Positions 48,244 through 57,456 of a stretch of DNA of 64,000 nt are shown piece after piece (positions within the stretch are counted from its first letter, which is position 1; each line of letters opens with the position of its first letter). The translations under genes and the position numbers were made by a program. The notes below the pieces were generated by a model. It had not been told where the DNA came from. It worked only from the letters and a program-made list of their open reading frames with translations, and did no database searches. Origin of the DNA: Methylobacterium sp. Leaf465 (GTDB taxonomy: Bacteria > Pseudomonadota > Alphaproteobacteria > Rhizobiales > Beijerinckiaceae); the NCBI RefSeq assembly GCF_001424705.1, contig NZ_LMRA01000045.1, forward strand, positions 1,115 through 65,114. The letters are read 5' to 3'.

Positions 48244-49413
48244 GTGACCGCGGCATGGAGTGCGGCGTCATTGGCTAGAGCCGAGATCAGGACCCTTCCG
48301 GAAGCTGCCGACGCCGCGATCCTCGCGGGCGGTCGCGTCGGCCTGTCCGGACGCTGGACCGCCGACCAGGGCGCGGCCGTGGAGGTCGCCGCCGCGCGCA
48401 TCGCCGGCAGCGCCGCCGGCACGGCCCTCCTCGTCGATCTCAGCGGGGTCGCCCGCCTGGACACCCTCGGCGCCTGGGTGCTGGAGCGGACCCGCGCGGA
48501 GATCGAGGCCGCCGGCGGGCGCCTGGCCTATGCGGGCGCGACGCCCGAGCACCGCATCCTTCTGAGCGAGGTGAAGCTGCGCCCCGCCGAACCGCCGCCG
48601 CCCCGGCGCGGCCGCCTCTTCGGCTTCCTCGACGATCTCGGGCGGCGCGTGGTCGGCGCGAAGTCGGATTTCGTCACTGGGCTCGCCTTCTTCGGCGAGG
48701 TCGTCACCGCCTGCATCCGGGTCGCGGCCCGCCCCGGCACCTTCCGGGGAACCGCCCTCGTCAACCAGATCGAGCAGGTCGCCTTCCGGGGCGTGCCGAT
48801 CATCGTGCTGATCTCGTTCCTCGTGGGCGGCATCGTCGCCCAGCAGGGCATCTTCCAGCTCCAGCGCTTCGGCGCCCAGAGCTTCGTCGTGAACCTGATC
48901 GGGCTCCTGATCCTGCGCGAACTCGGCGTGCTGCTCACCTCGATCATGGTGGCGGGGCGCTCCGGCTCGGCCTTCACGGCCGAGATCGGCTCGATGCGGA
49001 TGCGCGAGGAGGTCGACGCCCTGCGGGTCATGGGCCTCGATCCCATCGAGATCCTGATCGTCCCGCGCATCCTCGCCCTGGTGATCGGCCTGCCGATCCT
49101 GACCTTCCTCGCCTCCCTGGCGGCCCTGGCCGGCGGCGGCCTCACCGCCTCGCTCTACGGCGGCATGACCGTCGACGCCTTCCTGGCACGCCTGCAGGCC
49201 GCGGTCTCGCTGCACCACGTGGCGGTGGGGCTGATCAAGGCGCCGTTCATGGCGCTCATCATCGGCATCATCGCGACCATCGAGGGCTTCGCCGTGGAGG
49301 GCTCGGCCGAGTCCCTGGGCCGCCACGTCACGGCCTCAGTCGTCAAGTCTATCTTCATGGTGATCGTCCTCGACGGATTGTTCGCCGTCTTCTTCGCTGC
49401 GATCGATTTCTGA
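48244..49413 (+). CDS. mlaE: MlaE-family lipid ABC transporter permease with N-terminal STAS domain
   Basis: 389 aa. Residues about 1-115 are a STAS-like domain (ALLVDLSGVARLDTLGAWVL), corresponding to the separate MlaB of E. coli. The remainder is an MlaE permease with membrane helices around PIIVLISFLVGGIVAQQGIF and the conserved cytoplasmic EIGSMRMREEVDALRVMGLD. It moves phospholipid across the inner membrane. It is first of mlaE-mlaF-mlaD-lipoprotein, with short gaps. GTG 48244 is the start used; a TTG at 48271 is possible. Confidence 0.92.
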   Translation: MTAAWSAASLARAEIRTLPEAADAAILAGGRVGLSGRWTADQGAAVEVAAARIAGSAAGTALLVDLSGVARLDTLGAWVLERTRAEIEAAGGRLAYAGATPEHRILLSEVKLRPAEPPPPRRGRLFGFLDDLGRRVVGAKSDFVTGLAFFGEVVTACIRVAARPGTFRGTALVNQIEQVAFRGVPIIVLISFLVGGIVAQQGIFQLQRFGAQSFVVNLIGLLILRELGVLLTSIMVAGRSGSAFTAEIGSMRMREEVDALRVMGLDPIEILIVPRILALVIGLPILTFLASLAALAGGGLTASLYGGMTVDAFLARLQAAVSLHHVAVGLIKAPFMALIIGIIATIEGFAVEGSAESLGRHVTASVVKSIFMVIVLDGLFAVFFAAIDF

Positions 49414-49427
49414 GGCTCGGCCCGAAC

Positions 49428-50261
49428 GTGTCCGCCCCGCACCCGCAGACGAGCCTCAGCCATCCGGCGCCCGCGGTCGCGCCGGAGCCGATCATCCGCG
49501 TGCGCGATCTCGTGGTCGGCTTCGGCAGCAAGATCGTGATGAAGGGGCTGAACCTCGACATCCGGCGCGGCGAGATCCTGGGCTTCGTCGGCCCCTCCGG
49601 CCAGGGCAAGTCGGTCCTGACCCGGACGATCCTCGGCCTCGTGCCGAAGCGGGCCGGCACCATCGAGGTGTTCGGCGAGGACGTGGACGGCCTCACCGTG
49701 ACCCGGCGGCGCCAGATCGAGCAGCGCTGGGGCGTGCTCTTCCAGCAGGGCGCGCTGTTCTCGGCGCTCACCGTCAAGCAGAACATCCAGATGCCGATGC
49801 GCGAGCATCTGAACCTGTCCGACCGCCTCCTCGACGAGTTCGCCCGCCTGAAGATCGAGATGGTCGGGCTGAAGCCGGATGCCGCCGACAAGCTGCCCTC
49901 CGAACTCTCCGGCGGCATGATCAAGCGCGCGGCCCTCGCCCGCTCCCTCGCCCTCGACCCCGAGATCCTGTTCCTCGACGAGCCGACCTCGGGCCTCGAC
50001 CCGATCGGCGCCGGGGAGTTCGACGAGCTCGTGGCGACCCTGAAGCAGACGCTGGGCCTCACCGTCTTCATGGTCACCCACGACCTCGACAGCCTCTACA
50101 CCGCCTGCGACCGCATCGCGGCCCTGGGCGATGGCCAGATCATCGCGCAGGGCACGATCGCGGAGATGCTCGCGAGCGACCATCCCTGGCTGCGCGCCTA
50201 CTTCCACGGCAAGCGCGGGCGCGCGGTCGTCTCGCCCGGCACGTCTCATGCGCCGGCCTGA
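49428..50261 (+). CDS. mlaF: MlaF-family lipid ABC transporter ATPase
   Basis: 277 aa. Walker A GFVGPSGQGKSVLTRTIL near residue 57, signature LPSELSGGMIKRAALARSLA, Walker B ILFLDEPTSGLDPIGAGEFD, switch His in FMVTHDLDSLYTACDR. It powers MlaE-mediated lipid movement. The GTG start lies 14 bases after the mlaE stop. Confidence 0.95.
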   Translation: MSAPHPQTSLSHPAPAVAPEPIIRVRDLVVGFGSKIVMKGLNLDIRRGEILGFVGPSGQGKSVLTRTILGLVPKRAGTIEVFGEDVDGLTVTRRRQIEQRWGVLFQQGALFSALTVKQNIQMPMREHLNLSDRLLDEFARLKIEMVGLKPDAADKLPSELSGGMIKRAALARSLALDPEILFLDEPTSGLDPIGAGEFDELVATLKQTLGLTVFMVTHDLDSLYTACDRIAALGDGQIIAQGTIAEMLASDHPWLRAYFHGKRGRAVVSPGTSHAPA

Positions 50262-50329
50262 CGCCCGCCGCCCATGGCGTGCCGCCGCGCACCGCCCGCG
50301 CCCCACCCCGTCAAGGTATTGCTGATCCG

Positions 50330-51412
50330 ATGGAGACTCGTGCGAATTACGCGCTGATCGGCGCCTTCACCCTCGCGGTCCTGGTGGCGGCCTTCGGCTT
50401 CGTGTTCTGGCTGCAGGGCGGGTCCCGGAGCCAGGTCCGGCAGGCCGTGCGCATCGTGTTCTCCGGCAGCGTCGGCGGGCTCGCCAAGGGCTCGACCGTG
50501 GCCTTCAACGGCATCAAGGTCGGCGAGGTCATGGACGTGCGCCTGCTGCCGCAGGACCCGCGCCGCGTCGTCGCCATCGTGGAGGTCGAGCGCACCACGC
50601 CCCTGCGCGCCGACACCCGCGCCCGCCTCGATTCGGCGATGCTCACCGGCGTCTCGACGATCTCCCTGTCGGGCGGCAACGCCGACGCCCCGGCCCTGAC
50701 GCCGGGCTCGGGCGACCAGATGCCGACGATCTTCGCCGACAGCTCCGACATCCAGGACATGATGGCGGCGGCCAAGCAGATCGCCCAGCGCGCCGACGAC
50801 GTGCTCCAGCGCCTCGACAAGGTGGTGGCCGGCAACGAGGGCGCGATCACCCGGACCCTGGCCAACGTGGAAACCTTCTCGAAGACCCTCGCGGAGGCCG
50901 GGCCGGCGGTGAGCGGCCTCGTGAAGGCGATCGACGGCCAGAAGCTGAATCGCGTGATCGACAATGCCGAGCGGTTTTCGAGCGCCCTCGCCGCCGGGAG
51001 CCCGGACATCGAGGGCGCCCTCAAGGACGCCCGGTCCCTGGCGGCCAAGCTCAACGCCTCCGCCGACCGCGTCGATGCCGTCCTGAAGGGGGCCGAGGGC
51101 TTCCTCGGCTCGGCCTCCGGCTCGGCCGGCACCAGCACCTTCACCGAGGTGCGCGAGGCGGCGATCTCCGTCCGCGACGCCGGGCGGGCCTTCCGGACCC
51201 TCTCCGAGAACCTCGACAAGCGGACCTCGAACATCGCCACCAGCTTCAACCGCCTGAGCGGCACCGGACGGCGCGAGGTGGAGGCGCTCTCGACCGACGG
51301 CCAGCGCACGCTCAACACCCTGAACCGCACGGTGAAGAGCCTCGAGCGGGATCCGTCGCAGGTCATCTTCGGCGGCAAGCCATCGTTGCCGGAATACAAC
51401 GGTGGTCGTTGA
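50330..51412 (+). CDS. mlaD: MlaD/MCE-domain lipid-binding protein
   Basis: 360 aa from ATG 50330. One N-terminal membrane helix (about 7-27, YALIGAFTLAVLVAAFGFVF) and one MCE domain (about 38-118, VRIVFSGSVGGLAKGSTVAF) are followed by a long helical periplasmic region (120-360). The length fits the MlaD/Ttg2C-type extended form of alphaproteobacteria. MCE domains form hexameric lipid channels with MlaEF. Confidence 0.92.
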   Translation: METRANYALIGAFTLAVLVAAFGFVFWLQGGSRSQVRQAVRIVFSGSVGGLAKGSTVAFNGIKVGEVMDVRLLPQDPRRVVAIVEVERTTPLRADTRARLDSAMLTGVSTISLSGGNADAPALTPGSGDQMPTIFADSSDIQDMMAAAKQIAQRADDVLQRLDKVVAGNEGAITRTLANVETFSKTLAEAGPAVSGLVKAIDGQKLNRVIDNAERFSSALAAGSPDIEGALKDARSLAAKLNASADRVDAVLKGAEGFLGSASGSAGTSTFTEVREAAISVRDAGRAFRTLSENLDKRTSNIATSFNRLSGTGRREVEALSTDGQRTLNTLNRTVKSLERDPSQVIFGGKPSLPEYNGGR

Positions 51413-51521
51413 AGCAACCGCTCCCCGGCCATGCGTGCTGCGGCGCACGGCAACATTCCGGACTTGAGTTAGTTTACCGCCACGCTGTGCGTCAGTGCGG
51501 CGACGGGTTTCCGGAATGCGT

Positions 51522-52109
51522 ATGACACTTCACCAGACGGCCCCCGCGCTCGTCGCGATGCTTCTCGCCACCGGCCTCGGCGGCTGCGGCGGCGGCGCGG
51601 TGCCGCTCACCTTCGATCTCGCCGCGCTGCCCCCCAGCGGGCGGGCCGTCGGCGCGGCTCGGTCGTTCAGCGTGGCCGAGCCCGTGGGCATCCAGCCCTT
51701 CGAGGCGGACCGCATCATCGTGCGCGAGCCGGGCGGAGCCCTGTCCTTCCTCGGCGGCGGCCAATGGGCCGACCGCCTGCCGCGCCTGATCCAGACGCGG
51801 CTGATCCAGAGCCTGGAGAATTCCGGCCGCCTGAAGTCGGTGAGCCGCCCGGGCGACAAGATCGTGTCCGACTACCAGCTCATCAGCGAGATCCGGGCCT
51901 TCGACATCGCCGCCGGTTCCGGCGAGGCGGTGGTCGACATCTCCGCCAAGATCATCGCGGAGGGCACGGGCAAGGTGATCGCGGCGCGGATCTTCACCGC
52001 CCGCGTGCCGGTGCAGAAGGTCGATGCCGGCACCGCCGCCGTGGGCCTCGATGCCGCGCTGGCGCGGGTGCTGGGCGAGATGGTGGCCTGGGTGAATTCC
52101 GGCCGCTGA
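51522..52109 (+). CDS. ABC-type transport auxiliary lipoprotein (PqiC/YmbA-like)
   Basis: 195 aa from ATG 51522, six bases after GGA; ATG 51516 is possible. A lipoprotein signal ends at lipobox ATGLGGC, then the ABC_trans_aux (DUF330-like) fold with FSVAEPVGIQPFEADRIIVR and LPRLIQTRLIQSLENSGRLK. Such lipoproteins complete MCE-type lipid transport systems at the outer membrane. It closes the mlaEFD operon, 109 bases after mlaD. Confidence 0.88.
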   Translation: MTLHQTAPALVAMLLATGLGGCGGGAVPLTFDLAALPPSGRAVGAARSFSVAEPVGIQPFEADRIIVREPGGALSFLGGGQWADRLPRLIQTRLIQSLENSGRLKSVSRPGDKIVSDYQLISEIRAFDIAAGSGEAVVDISAKIIAEGTGKVIAARIFTARVPVQKVDAGTAAVGLDAALARVLGEMVAWVNSGR

Positions 52110-52137
52110 GGCTCGCGGGGCCGACGCCCTCCCGGCC

Positions 52138-52767
52138 TCATTCCATCACGGCCGCCTTCATGATGACGACCATGATGGCCTTGGCCGGCTCCGGCCCGAC
52201 GCAGCGCACGGTGTGCGGCCGGTCGCAGCGGTAGCGCAGGGTCTCGCCGGCCCGGGCGCGCTGGACGGTGCCCGCGACCTCGACCTCGAGCAGCCCCGAC
52301 GTCACCGTCAGCGATTCCACCGAGCCGCGCTGGTGCGGGTCGGAATCGAGCACGCCGCCCGGATCGGCGGTGAGGTCGTACCATTGCAGCCACTCGACGG
52401 TCTTGATCCAGCCGATGATGGCGAGGCGGACCCTGCCGTCGTCCGAGACCAGGATCGGCGTATCGGCGCGGGAGGTCTTCTCGATGAAGGGCTCCTCGTC
52501 GCTCGTCGCGAGCACCCGCTCGATCGAGACGTCGAGGGCCTGGCTCAGGCGCCAGATGGTGGCCAGGGTCGGGTTGGTCTCGTTGCGCTCGATCTGGCTG
52601 ATGATCGACTTGGCCACCCCGGACTGCTCGGCCAGCTCCGACAGCGACAGGTTGTAGGCCTTGCGCAGGCGCTGGATCGTCTTGCCGAGCTGCCCGGAGA
52701 GCACCTGCGCCCCGGTAAGTATGTCCCGCTGCCGCCCGCGCTCGGGCGTCGTCACCTGGTCGTCCAT
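52138..52767 (-). CDS. XRE-family regulator with C-terminal cupin
   Basis: 209 aa. A helix-turn-helix at about residues 28-85 (IQRLRKAYNLSLSELAEQSG, SIISQIERNETNPTLATIWR) is followed by a cupin_2 sensor domain (about 125-205, GSVESLTVTSGLLEVEVAGT). XRE-cupin proteins are ligand-responsive repressors of amino-acid, polyamine or aromatic metabolism; the effector cannot be read from sequence. It is convergent with the lipoprotein gene and upstream of thiD on the same strand, divided by 86 bases in the other direction. Confidence 0.9.
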   Translation of the reverse strand: MDDQVTTPERGRQRDILTGAQVLSGQLGKTIQRLRKAYNLSLSELAEQSGVAKSIISQIERNETNPTLATIWRLSQALDVSIERVLATSDEEPFIEKTSRADTPILVSDDGRVRLAIIGWIKTVEWLQWYDLTADPGGVLDSDPHQRGSVESLTVTSGLLEVEVAGTVQRARAGETLRYRCDRPHTVRCVGPEPAKAIMVVIMKAAVME

Positions 52768-52853
52768 CTGTTCCGAGATCCGCGCGTCCGTTCCGTTAAC
52801 CGGACGCTTGTGCGGTACTTCAAACGCAAACGGCGGGGCGACGCAAGGCGCGG

Positions 52854-53660
52854 TCAGACCCAGAGGGCATGGAAATGGTGCACCGGGCCGTGGCCGTGCC
52901 CGACGGGAACACCGTCCGCCCCCGCGATGGCGGCGGAGACGTAGCGCTTGGCCTGCGCGACCGCCTCGACCATCGGCAGGCCCCGGGCGAGGCCCGCCGC
53001 CACGGCCGACGACAGGGTGCAGCCGGTTCCGTGGGTGTTGCGGGTGCGGATGCGCGGGGCGGCGAAGCGCCGGAGCGTGCCGTCGCCGCGCATCAGGTGG
53101 TCGACGCTCTCGTCGCCCTCGCCGTGGCCGCCCTTCACCAGGACGGCCCTGGCCCCGATGGCGAGGAGGCGGCGCCCCTGGGCCACGGCGGCGTTCTCGG
53201 TCTCGGCGGTGGGTTCGCCGATCAGGGTCGCGGTCTCCGGCAGATTGGGGGTGACGAGGTCGGCCAGCGGCAGGAGGTGGCGGCGCAGGGCCTCCACCGC
53301 GGCCTCCGAGATCAGCCGGTCGCCCGAGGTCGCCACCATCACGGGATCGAGCACGATCGGGATCCGGCCCGCGTGGCGGGCGAGGCCGGCCGCCACCGCC
53401 TCGATTGTGGCCACCTGCGACAGCATCCCGATCTTCACCGCCCCGACGGCGAGGTCGGAGAACACGCTGTCGATCTGCGCCGTCACGAAATCGGCCGGCA
53501 CGTCGTGGATGGCCTGGACGCCGCGGGTGTTCTGCGCGGTCAGGGCGGTGACGACGCTCGCCCCGTAGACCCGCAGGGCCGCGAAGGTCTTCAGGTCGGC
53601 CTGGATGCCGGCCCCGCCGCTCGAATCGGATCCCGCGATGGTGACGGCGATGAAGGTCAT
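52854..53660 (-). CDS. thiD: Hydroxymethylpyrimidine/phosphomethylpyrimidine kinase ThiD
   Basis: 268 aa, typical. It phosphorylates HMP twice for thiamine synthesis. Ribokinase-fold motifs AGSDSSGGAGIQADLKTFAA and NTHGTGCTLSSAVAAGLARG (anion hole and catalytic Asp region) and KIGMLSQVATIEAVA are present. It follows thiE by 29 bases. A longer in-frame reading through thiE to 54566 is an artefact. Confidence 0.96.
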   Translation of the reverse strand: MTFIAVTIAGSDSSGGAGIQADLKTFAALRVYGASVVTALTAQNTRGVQAIHDVPADFVTAQIDSVFSDLAVGAVKIGMLSQVATIEAVAAGLARHAGRIPIVLDPVMVATSGDRLISEAAVEALRRHLLPLADLVTPNLPETATLIGEPTAETENAAVAQGRRLLAIGARAVLVKGGHGEGDESVDHLMRGDGTLRRFAAPRIRTRNTHGTGCTLSSAVAAGLARGLPMVEAVAQAKRYVSAAIAGADGVPVGHGHGPVHHFHALWV

Positions 53661-53689
53661 GGCTTGGAGATCCCGGCGTTTTCCGCAGC

Positions 53690-54400
53690 TTAGGCCGCGA
53701 CGCCCCGCGCGGCGAGGGCCGAATCGACCCGGAAGCGCAGGTCGCGGGCGCGCCCGGCCACCGACTCGCCGGAAAAGAGCGAGGAGATCACCGCGATCCC
53801 GTCGGCCCCGGCCTCGATGACGGCCGCCGCGTTGCTGGAATCGATGCCGGCGATCGCCCCGAGGGGGAAGGCGGCGCCGCGGGCGAGGCGCCCCCGGAAG
53901 ACGATGCGGGCGAGGCCGTCGAGCCCCACCGGCGGGTCGGGATTGTCCTTGCTCGTCGTCGCGAACACCCCGCCGATGCAGGCGTAGTCCACCGGCAGGC
54001 GGTAGAGCTCGTCGGCCTGGGTGCCGGTCTTCAGGGTGAGGCCGATGATCGCCTCGCGGCCGAGCAGGCGGCGGGCCTCGGCCGGGTGCAGGTCGCTCTG
54101 CCCGAGATGCACGCCCTCCACGCCGGCGGCGAGGGCGAGGTCGACCCGGTCGTTGATCAGGAGCGGCACCCCCGTGCCCGCCAGCGCCGCGTGGATCGCC
54201 CGGATGCGGGCCAGGGCCGCCCGGGCATCCGCGATCGCCTTCTCCCGGTACTGCAGGAGCGTGCACCCGCCCTGCACGGCCTCCGCCGCCATCGCGGCGA
54301 GGCGCGCGCCGTCGGTGCCGGAGACGCCGGTATCGAGGAGGCCGTAGAGCCGCAGGTCGACCGGCCGGCCCCGTCCGATGGCTTCGTCCCGTCCGATCAC
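53690..54400 (-). CDS. thiE: Thiamine-phosphate synthase ThiE
   Basis: 236 aa from GTG 54400. It joins HMP diphosphate and thiazole phosphate. Key segments are CTLLQYREKAIADARAALAR, LLINDRVDLALAAGVEGVHL, GQSDLHPAEARRLLGREAII and GAIAGIDSSNAAAVIEAGAD. It forms a thiE-thiD unit. I see no THI-box (TPP riboswitch) before it, so expression is probably not TPP-riboswitch controlled. Confidence 0.95.
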   Translation of the reverse strand: MIGRDEAIGRGRPVDLRLYGLLDTGVSGTDGARLAAMAAEAVQGGCTLLQYREKAIADARAALARIRAIHAALAGTGVPLLINDRVDLALAAGVEGVHLGQSDLHPAEARRLLGREAIIGLTLKTGTQADELYRLPVDYACIGGVFATTSKDNPDPPVGLDGLARIVFRGRLARGAAFPLGAIAGIDSSNAAAVIEAGADGIAVISSLFSGESVAGRARDLRFRVDSALAARGVAA

Positions 54401-54555
54401 GCTGCGTTTCCCCGGTTCCGTCGCTGGTGTGCCGCACTGTAGGGCTGCGCCGCCGCGATCGGAAGCTCCGGCACGGGCGGAGCTTTCCGGCGCGGTGTCG
54501 CGTTGCCACCCCCGAACCCGACCGCCAGCCAGCCAGACAGGGACACGCTCCGCGC

Positions 54556-55119
54556 ATGGACCGCACGCAGAAGCAGAAGATGCTCGCCGGCGAGATCTAC
54601 GATCCCGACGACCCGGAGCTTCACGCCGACAGCCATGCCTGCAAGGTCTGGATGCAACGCTACAACGCGGCCCTGGCGGAGACCCCCGCGATCCGCCGCG
54701 ACCTCCTGCGCGAACGCCTCGCCGCGGTGGGCGACGGCGCGGTGATCCGGCCGCCGTTTCACTGCGATTACGGGCTGCACATCAGCCTGGGCGCCCACGT
54801 CTTCCTGAACTTCGGCTGCGTCATCCTCGATTGCGCTCCGGTCAGCATCGGCGACCGCACCCAGATCGGGCCCGGCGTTCAGATTCTCACGCCGGACCAT
54901 CCGCGCGAGCCCGGTCCGCGGGAGGCCGGCCTCGAATTCGCCCGCCCGATCCGGATCGGCCGCAACGTCTGGATCGGCGGCGGCGCGATCCTGCTCCCCG
55001 GCATCACCGTGGGCGACCACGCCATCATCGGCGCCGGCAGCGTCGTCACCCGCGACGTTCCCGAGGGCGCCACGGTGGTGGGCAACCCCGCCCGCCCGCT
55101 GCCCCGCAGCCAGCCCTGA
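54556..55119 (+). CDS. Maltose O-acetyltransferase-like hexapeptide acyltransferase
   Basis: 187 aa. The N-terminal Mac domain (TQKQKMLAGEIYDPDDPELH) precedes left-handed beta-helix hexapeptide repeats (GAHVFLNFGCVILDCAPVSI, WIGGGAILLPGITVGDHAII), with the catalytic His in the ILTPDHPR region. Family members (Maa, NodL, LacA) acetylate sugars. Given the alpha-glucan block elsewhere a maltodextrin substrate is possible but unproven. ATG 54556 starts at the family N-terminus. Confidence 0.9.
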   Translation: MDRTQKQKMLAGEIYDPDDPELHADSHACKVWMQRYNAALAETPAIRRDLLRERLAAVGDGAVIRPPFHCDYGLHISLGAHVFLNFGCVILDCAPVSIGDRTQIGPGVQILTPDHPREPGPREAGLEFARPIRIGRNVWIGGGAILLPGITVGDHAIIGAGSVVTRDVPEGATVVGNPARPLPRSQP

Positions 55120-55125
55120 GGCGTC

Positions 55126-55148
55126 CGCCCCGATCCCGACTCGGGGCG
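55126..55148. other. 8-bp hairpin downstream of acetyltransferase gene
   Basis: CGCCCCGA and TCGGGGCG are separated by seven bases, seven bases after the stop at 55119. No U tract follows, so it is at best a weak terminator or an mRNA 3' stabiliser. Confidence 0.4.
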
Positions 55149-55277
55149 TATGCACCGATACCCCCCTTGGGACGAATGCGCCGCGGCGGTTTTTCCACAT
55201 TCATCACGCCGCCGCGATGTGCCATGAGCAGGGGTAGGCAAGGCGGACCAGACGGATAGCGGCGGGGATCGGGGCGC

Positions 55278-56276
55278 GTGACCACGGCGGAGGAGACCCA
55301 GCGGGATTCGGAGGGGGCGCTCTCCAATCCCTCCGCCGTCGGGCTCGTGGCCGTCATCGTCGCCGCCACCGACGGCGAGCCGCGCGCCCTCACGGTCCAG
55401 GTCGGAGGCCAGGCCAGGGGCCGCTCGGACGGCCTCCCGGCGGGGCCCCTGGTGCCCGAGCACCCGACGCTGGAGCGCGGCCTGCGCGCCTGGGTCGAGC
55501 GCCAGACCCACCAGCGCCTCGGCTACGTCGAGCAGCTCTACACCTTCGGCGACCGCGACCGGCAGGGTGACGATGCCGGCGGCCTGCACTCCCTGTCGGT
55601 GGCCTATCTCGCCCTGGTGCGCGAGGTACGTCCCGGCGGACTGGCGGAGGCCTCCTGGCGCAACTGGTACCGCTACCTGCCCTGGGAGGATTGGCGGGAG
55701 GGCCGGCCCGAATCCCTCGGCGAGATCGAGACCCAGCTCCTGGCCTGGGCCGAGCAGGCCCCCGACCCGAAGCTGCGCCGCCGGCGGGAGGACCGCCTCG
55801 GCCTGACCTTCGGCCTCTGCGGCGGCGCCTGGAACGAGGAGCGGGTGCTGGAGCGCTACGAGCTTCTGTTCGAGGCCGGCTTGATCCCGGAGGCGCAGGG
55901 CCAGTCCGGCGAGGCCCGCGAAGACGACCTCGCGATCACCGGCCAGCCCATGGCCCTCGACCATCGCCGGGTGCTCGCCACCGCGATCGGCCGCCTGCGG
56001 GGCAAGATCAAGTACCGCCCGGTGGTGTTCGAGCTGATGCCCCCGACCTTCACGCTCTTCCAGCTGCAGCGCACGGTGGAGGCCCTGTCCGGCACCAACC
56101 TGCACAAGCAGAACTTCCGCCGCCTCGTGGCGCAGCAGGGTCTGGTGGAGGAAACCGACGACGTCACCAGCGGCGCGACGGGTCGCCCGGCCCGCCTGGT
56201 GCGCTTCCGCCGCGAGGTTCTGCTGGAGCGCCCGGCCCCGGGCTTCCGCCTGCGCCCGGTCCGCCGCCCCGCCTGA
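55278..56276 (+). CDS. nadQ: NadQ-type (COG4111, NrtR-like) regulator of NAD synthesis
   Basis: 332 aa. The N-terminal half is a Nudix-like domain with a degenerate Nudix box (TLERGLRAWVERQTHQRLGY, VEQLYTFGDRDRQ), and the C-terminal part a winged helix (LFQLQRTVEALSGTNLHKQN, FRRLVAQQGLVEET) like NrtR. COG4111 members in alphaproteobacteria are predicted repressors of nadABC (NadQ). Location directly upstream of nadABC in the same orientation, with a palindromic operator in between, supports this. The effector is probably an NAD-related metabolite. Confidence 0.85.
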   Translation: MTTAEETQRDSEGALSNPSAVGLVAVIVAATDGEPRALTVQVGGQARGRSDGLPAGPLVPEHPTLERGLRAWVERQTHQRLGYVEQLYTFGDRDRQGDDAGGLHSLSVAYLALVREVRPGGLAEASWRNWYRYLPWEDWREGRPESLGEIETQLLAWAEQAPDPKLRRRREDRLGLTFGLCGGAWNEERVLERYELLFEAGLIPEAQGQSGEAREDDLAITGQPMALDHRRVLATAIGRLRGKIKYRPVVFELMPPTFTLFQLQRTVEALSGTNLHKQNFRRLVAQQGLVEETDDVTSGATGRPARLVRFRREVLLERPAPGFRLRPVRRPA

Positions 56277-56430
56277 CCCCCCTGCCGGACCCGAATGACA
56301 TTCGCGGTGCAGCGTCATTTTCGCATCGCAAAAACGTTATGCTCAAACCCTGTATATCTGGACAAGGCGATCGGGGCCGCCTACGTTAGTCGGCACAATG
56401 CTCAGTTTGAGCATAAGTGAGGACGCGTCA
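56277..56430 (+). promoter_or_regulatory. nadA promoter/operator region
   Basis: 154 bases between nadQ and nadA. A half-site ATGCTCA lies at 56339-56345 and a full palindrome at 56398-56414, start to start 59 bases apart. Between them lies TATATC (from about 56353) and an AT-richer stretch before 56340, consistent with a promoter there. The RBS GAGG precedes ATG 56431 by seven bases. Confidence 0.6.
56398..56414. promoter_or_regulatory. Candidate NadQ operator (perfect palindrome)
   Basis: ATGCTCA-GTT-TGAGCAT: two perfect seven-base arms around a three-base centre, ending 16 bases before the nadA ATG, so a bound dimer would block transcription or initiation. The left arm is repeated exactly at 56339-56345. 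Confidence 0.7.
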
Positions 56431-57456
56431 ATGGCGGCGACCAGTCTCCCGATCGGCCCGGCTTCCCGAGGCCTTCCCGCGGGCTTTCCCCTGCCGGACA
56501 TCTACGCCCGCGTGAGCCGTCACGTGCCGGCGATCGAGTGGCCCGCCCTGGCCGAGGACGTCGCCGCGATCCTCGAACTGAAGAAGACCCGCAACGCCGT
56601 CATCCTGGCCCACAATTACCAGGCGCCGGAGATCTTCCACACGGTGGCGGACATCGTCGGCGACAGCCTGGCGCTGGCCCGCGAGGCCGTGACCGTGGAT
56701 GCCGACGTCATCGTGCTCGCCGGCGTCCACTTCATGGCGGAGACGGCCAAGCTCCTGAACCCGGGCAAGACGGTGCTGATCCCCGACAGCCGGGCCGGCT
56801 GCTCCCTGGCCGACTCGATCACGGCGGCGGACGTGCGCGGCCTGCGGGCGAAGTACCCGGGCGTTCCGATCGTCACCTACGTCAACACCTCGGCGGCGGT
56901 GAAGGCCGAATCCGACCTGTGCTGCACCTCCGGCAACGCCGTCGAGGTGGTGCGCTCGCTGAACGCACCGCGCGTGCTGATGATCCCGGACGAGTTCCTG
57001 GCGCAGAACGTCCAGGCGATGGTGCCCGAGGTCGAGATCCTGACCTGGGCCGGCCATTGCGAGGTGCACGAGCAGTTCACCCCCGCCGACATCCGCGAGG
57101 TGCGCGAGAGCTATCCGGGCGTCACCGTCATCACGCACCCGGAATGCCCGCCGGAGGTGGTCGCCGAGGCCGACTTCTCGGGCTCGACCGCGATGATGAT
57201 GAACTTCGTCCTGGAGAAGCGGCCCAAGCAGGTGGTGCTCGTGACCGAGTGCTCCATGGGCGACAACATCGCGGCGGCCAATCCGGACATCGAGTTCATC
57301 AAGCCCTGCAACCTGTGCCCGCACATGAAGCGCATGAGCCTGAAGAACATCCGTCACGCCCTGGAGACCATGACGGAGGAGGTCACGGTGGAGCCCGCCC
57401 TCGCCGAGCGCGCCCGGATGGCGGTGGAGCGCATGCTCGCGGTGCGGACGCGATGA
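56431..57456 (+). CDS. nadA: Quinolinate synthase NadA
   Basis: 341 aa from ATG 56431 (GAGG upstream). The 4Fe-4S enzyme condenses iminoaspartate with dihydroxyacetone phosphate. Conserved segments include [79 protein letters not shown] and [16 protein letters not shown] (C-terminal cluster ligand). Start 56398 would place the operator inside the gene and is rejected. The stop overlaps nadB's start by four bases (ATGA). Confidence 0.97.
   Translation: MAATSLPIGPASRGLPAGFPLPDIYARVSRHVPAIEWPALAEDVAAILELKKTRNAVILAHNYQAPEIFHTVADIVGDSLALAREAVTVDADVIVLAGVHFMAETAKLLNPGKTVLIPDSRAGCSLADSITAADVRGLRAKYPGVPIVTYVNTSAAVKAESDLCCTSGNAVEVVRSLNAPRVLMIPDEFLAQNVQAMVPEVEILTWAGHCEVHEQFTPADIREVRESYPGVTVITHPECPPEVVAEADFSGSTAMMMNFVLEKRPKQVVLVTECSMGDNIAAANPDIEFIKPCNLCPHMKRMSLKNIRHALETMTEEVTVEPALAERARMAVERMLAVRTR

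Noticed and set aside
54401-54566. Extension of thiD reading frame to 54566 (570 codons)
   Set aside because: The frame runs through thiE and only the part from ATG 53660 shows ThiD similarity.
53690-54600. TPP riboswitch before thiE
   Set aside because: No THI-box core sequence is visible in the short leader.
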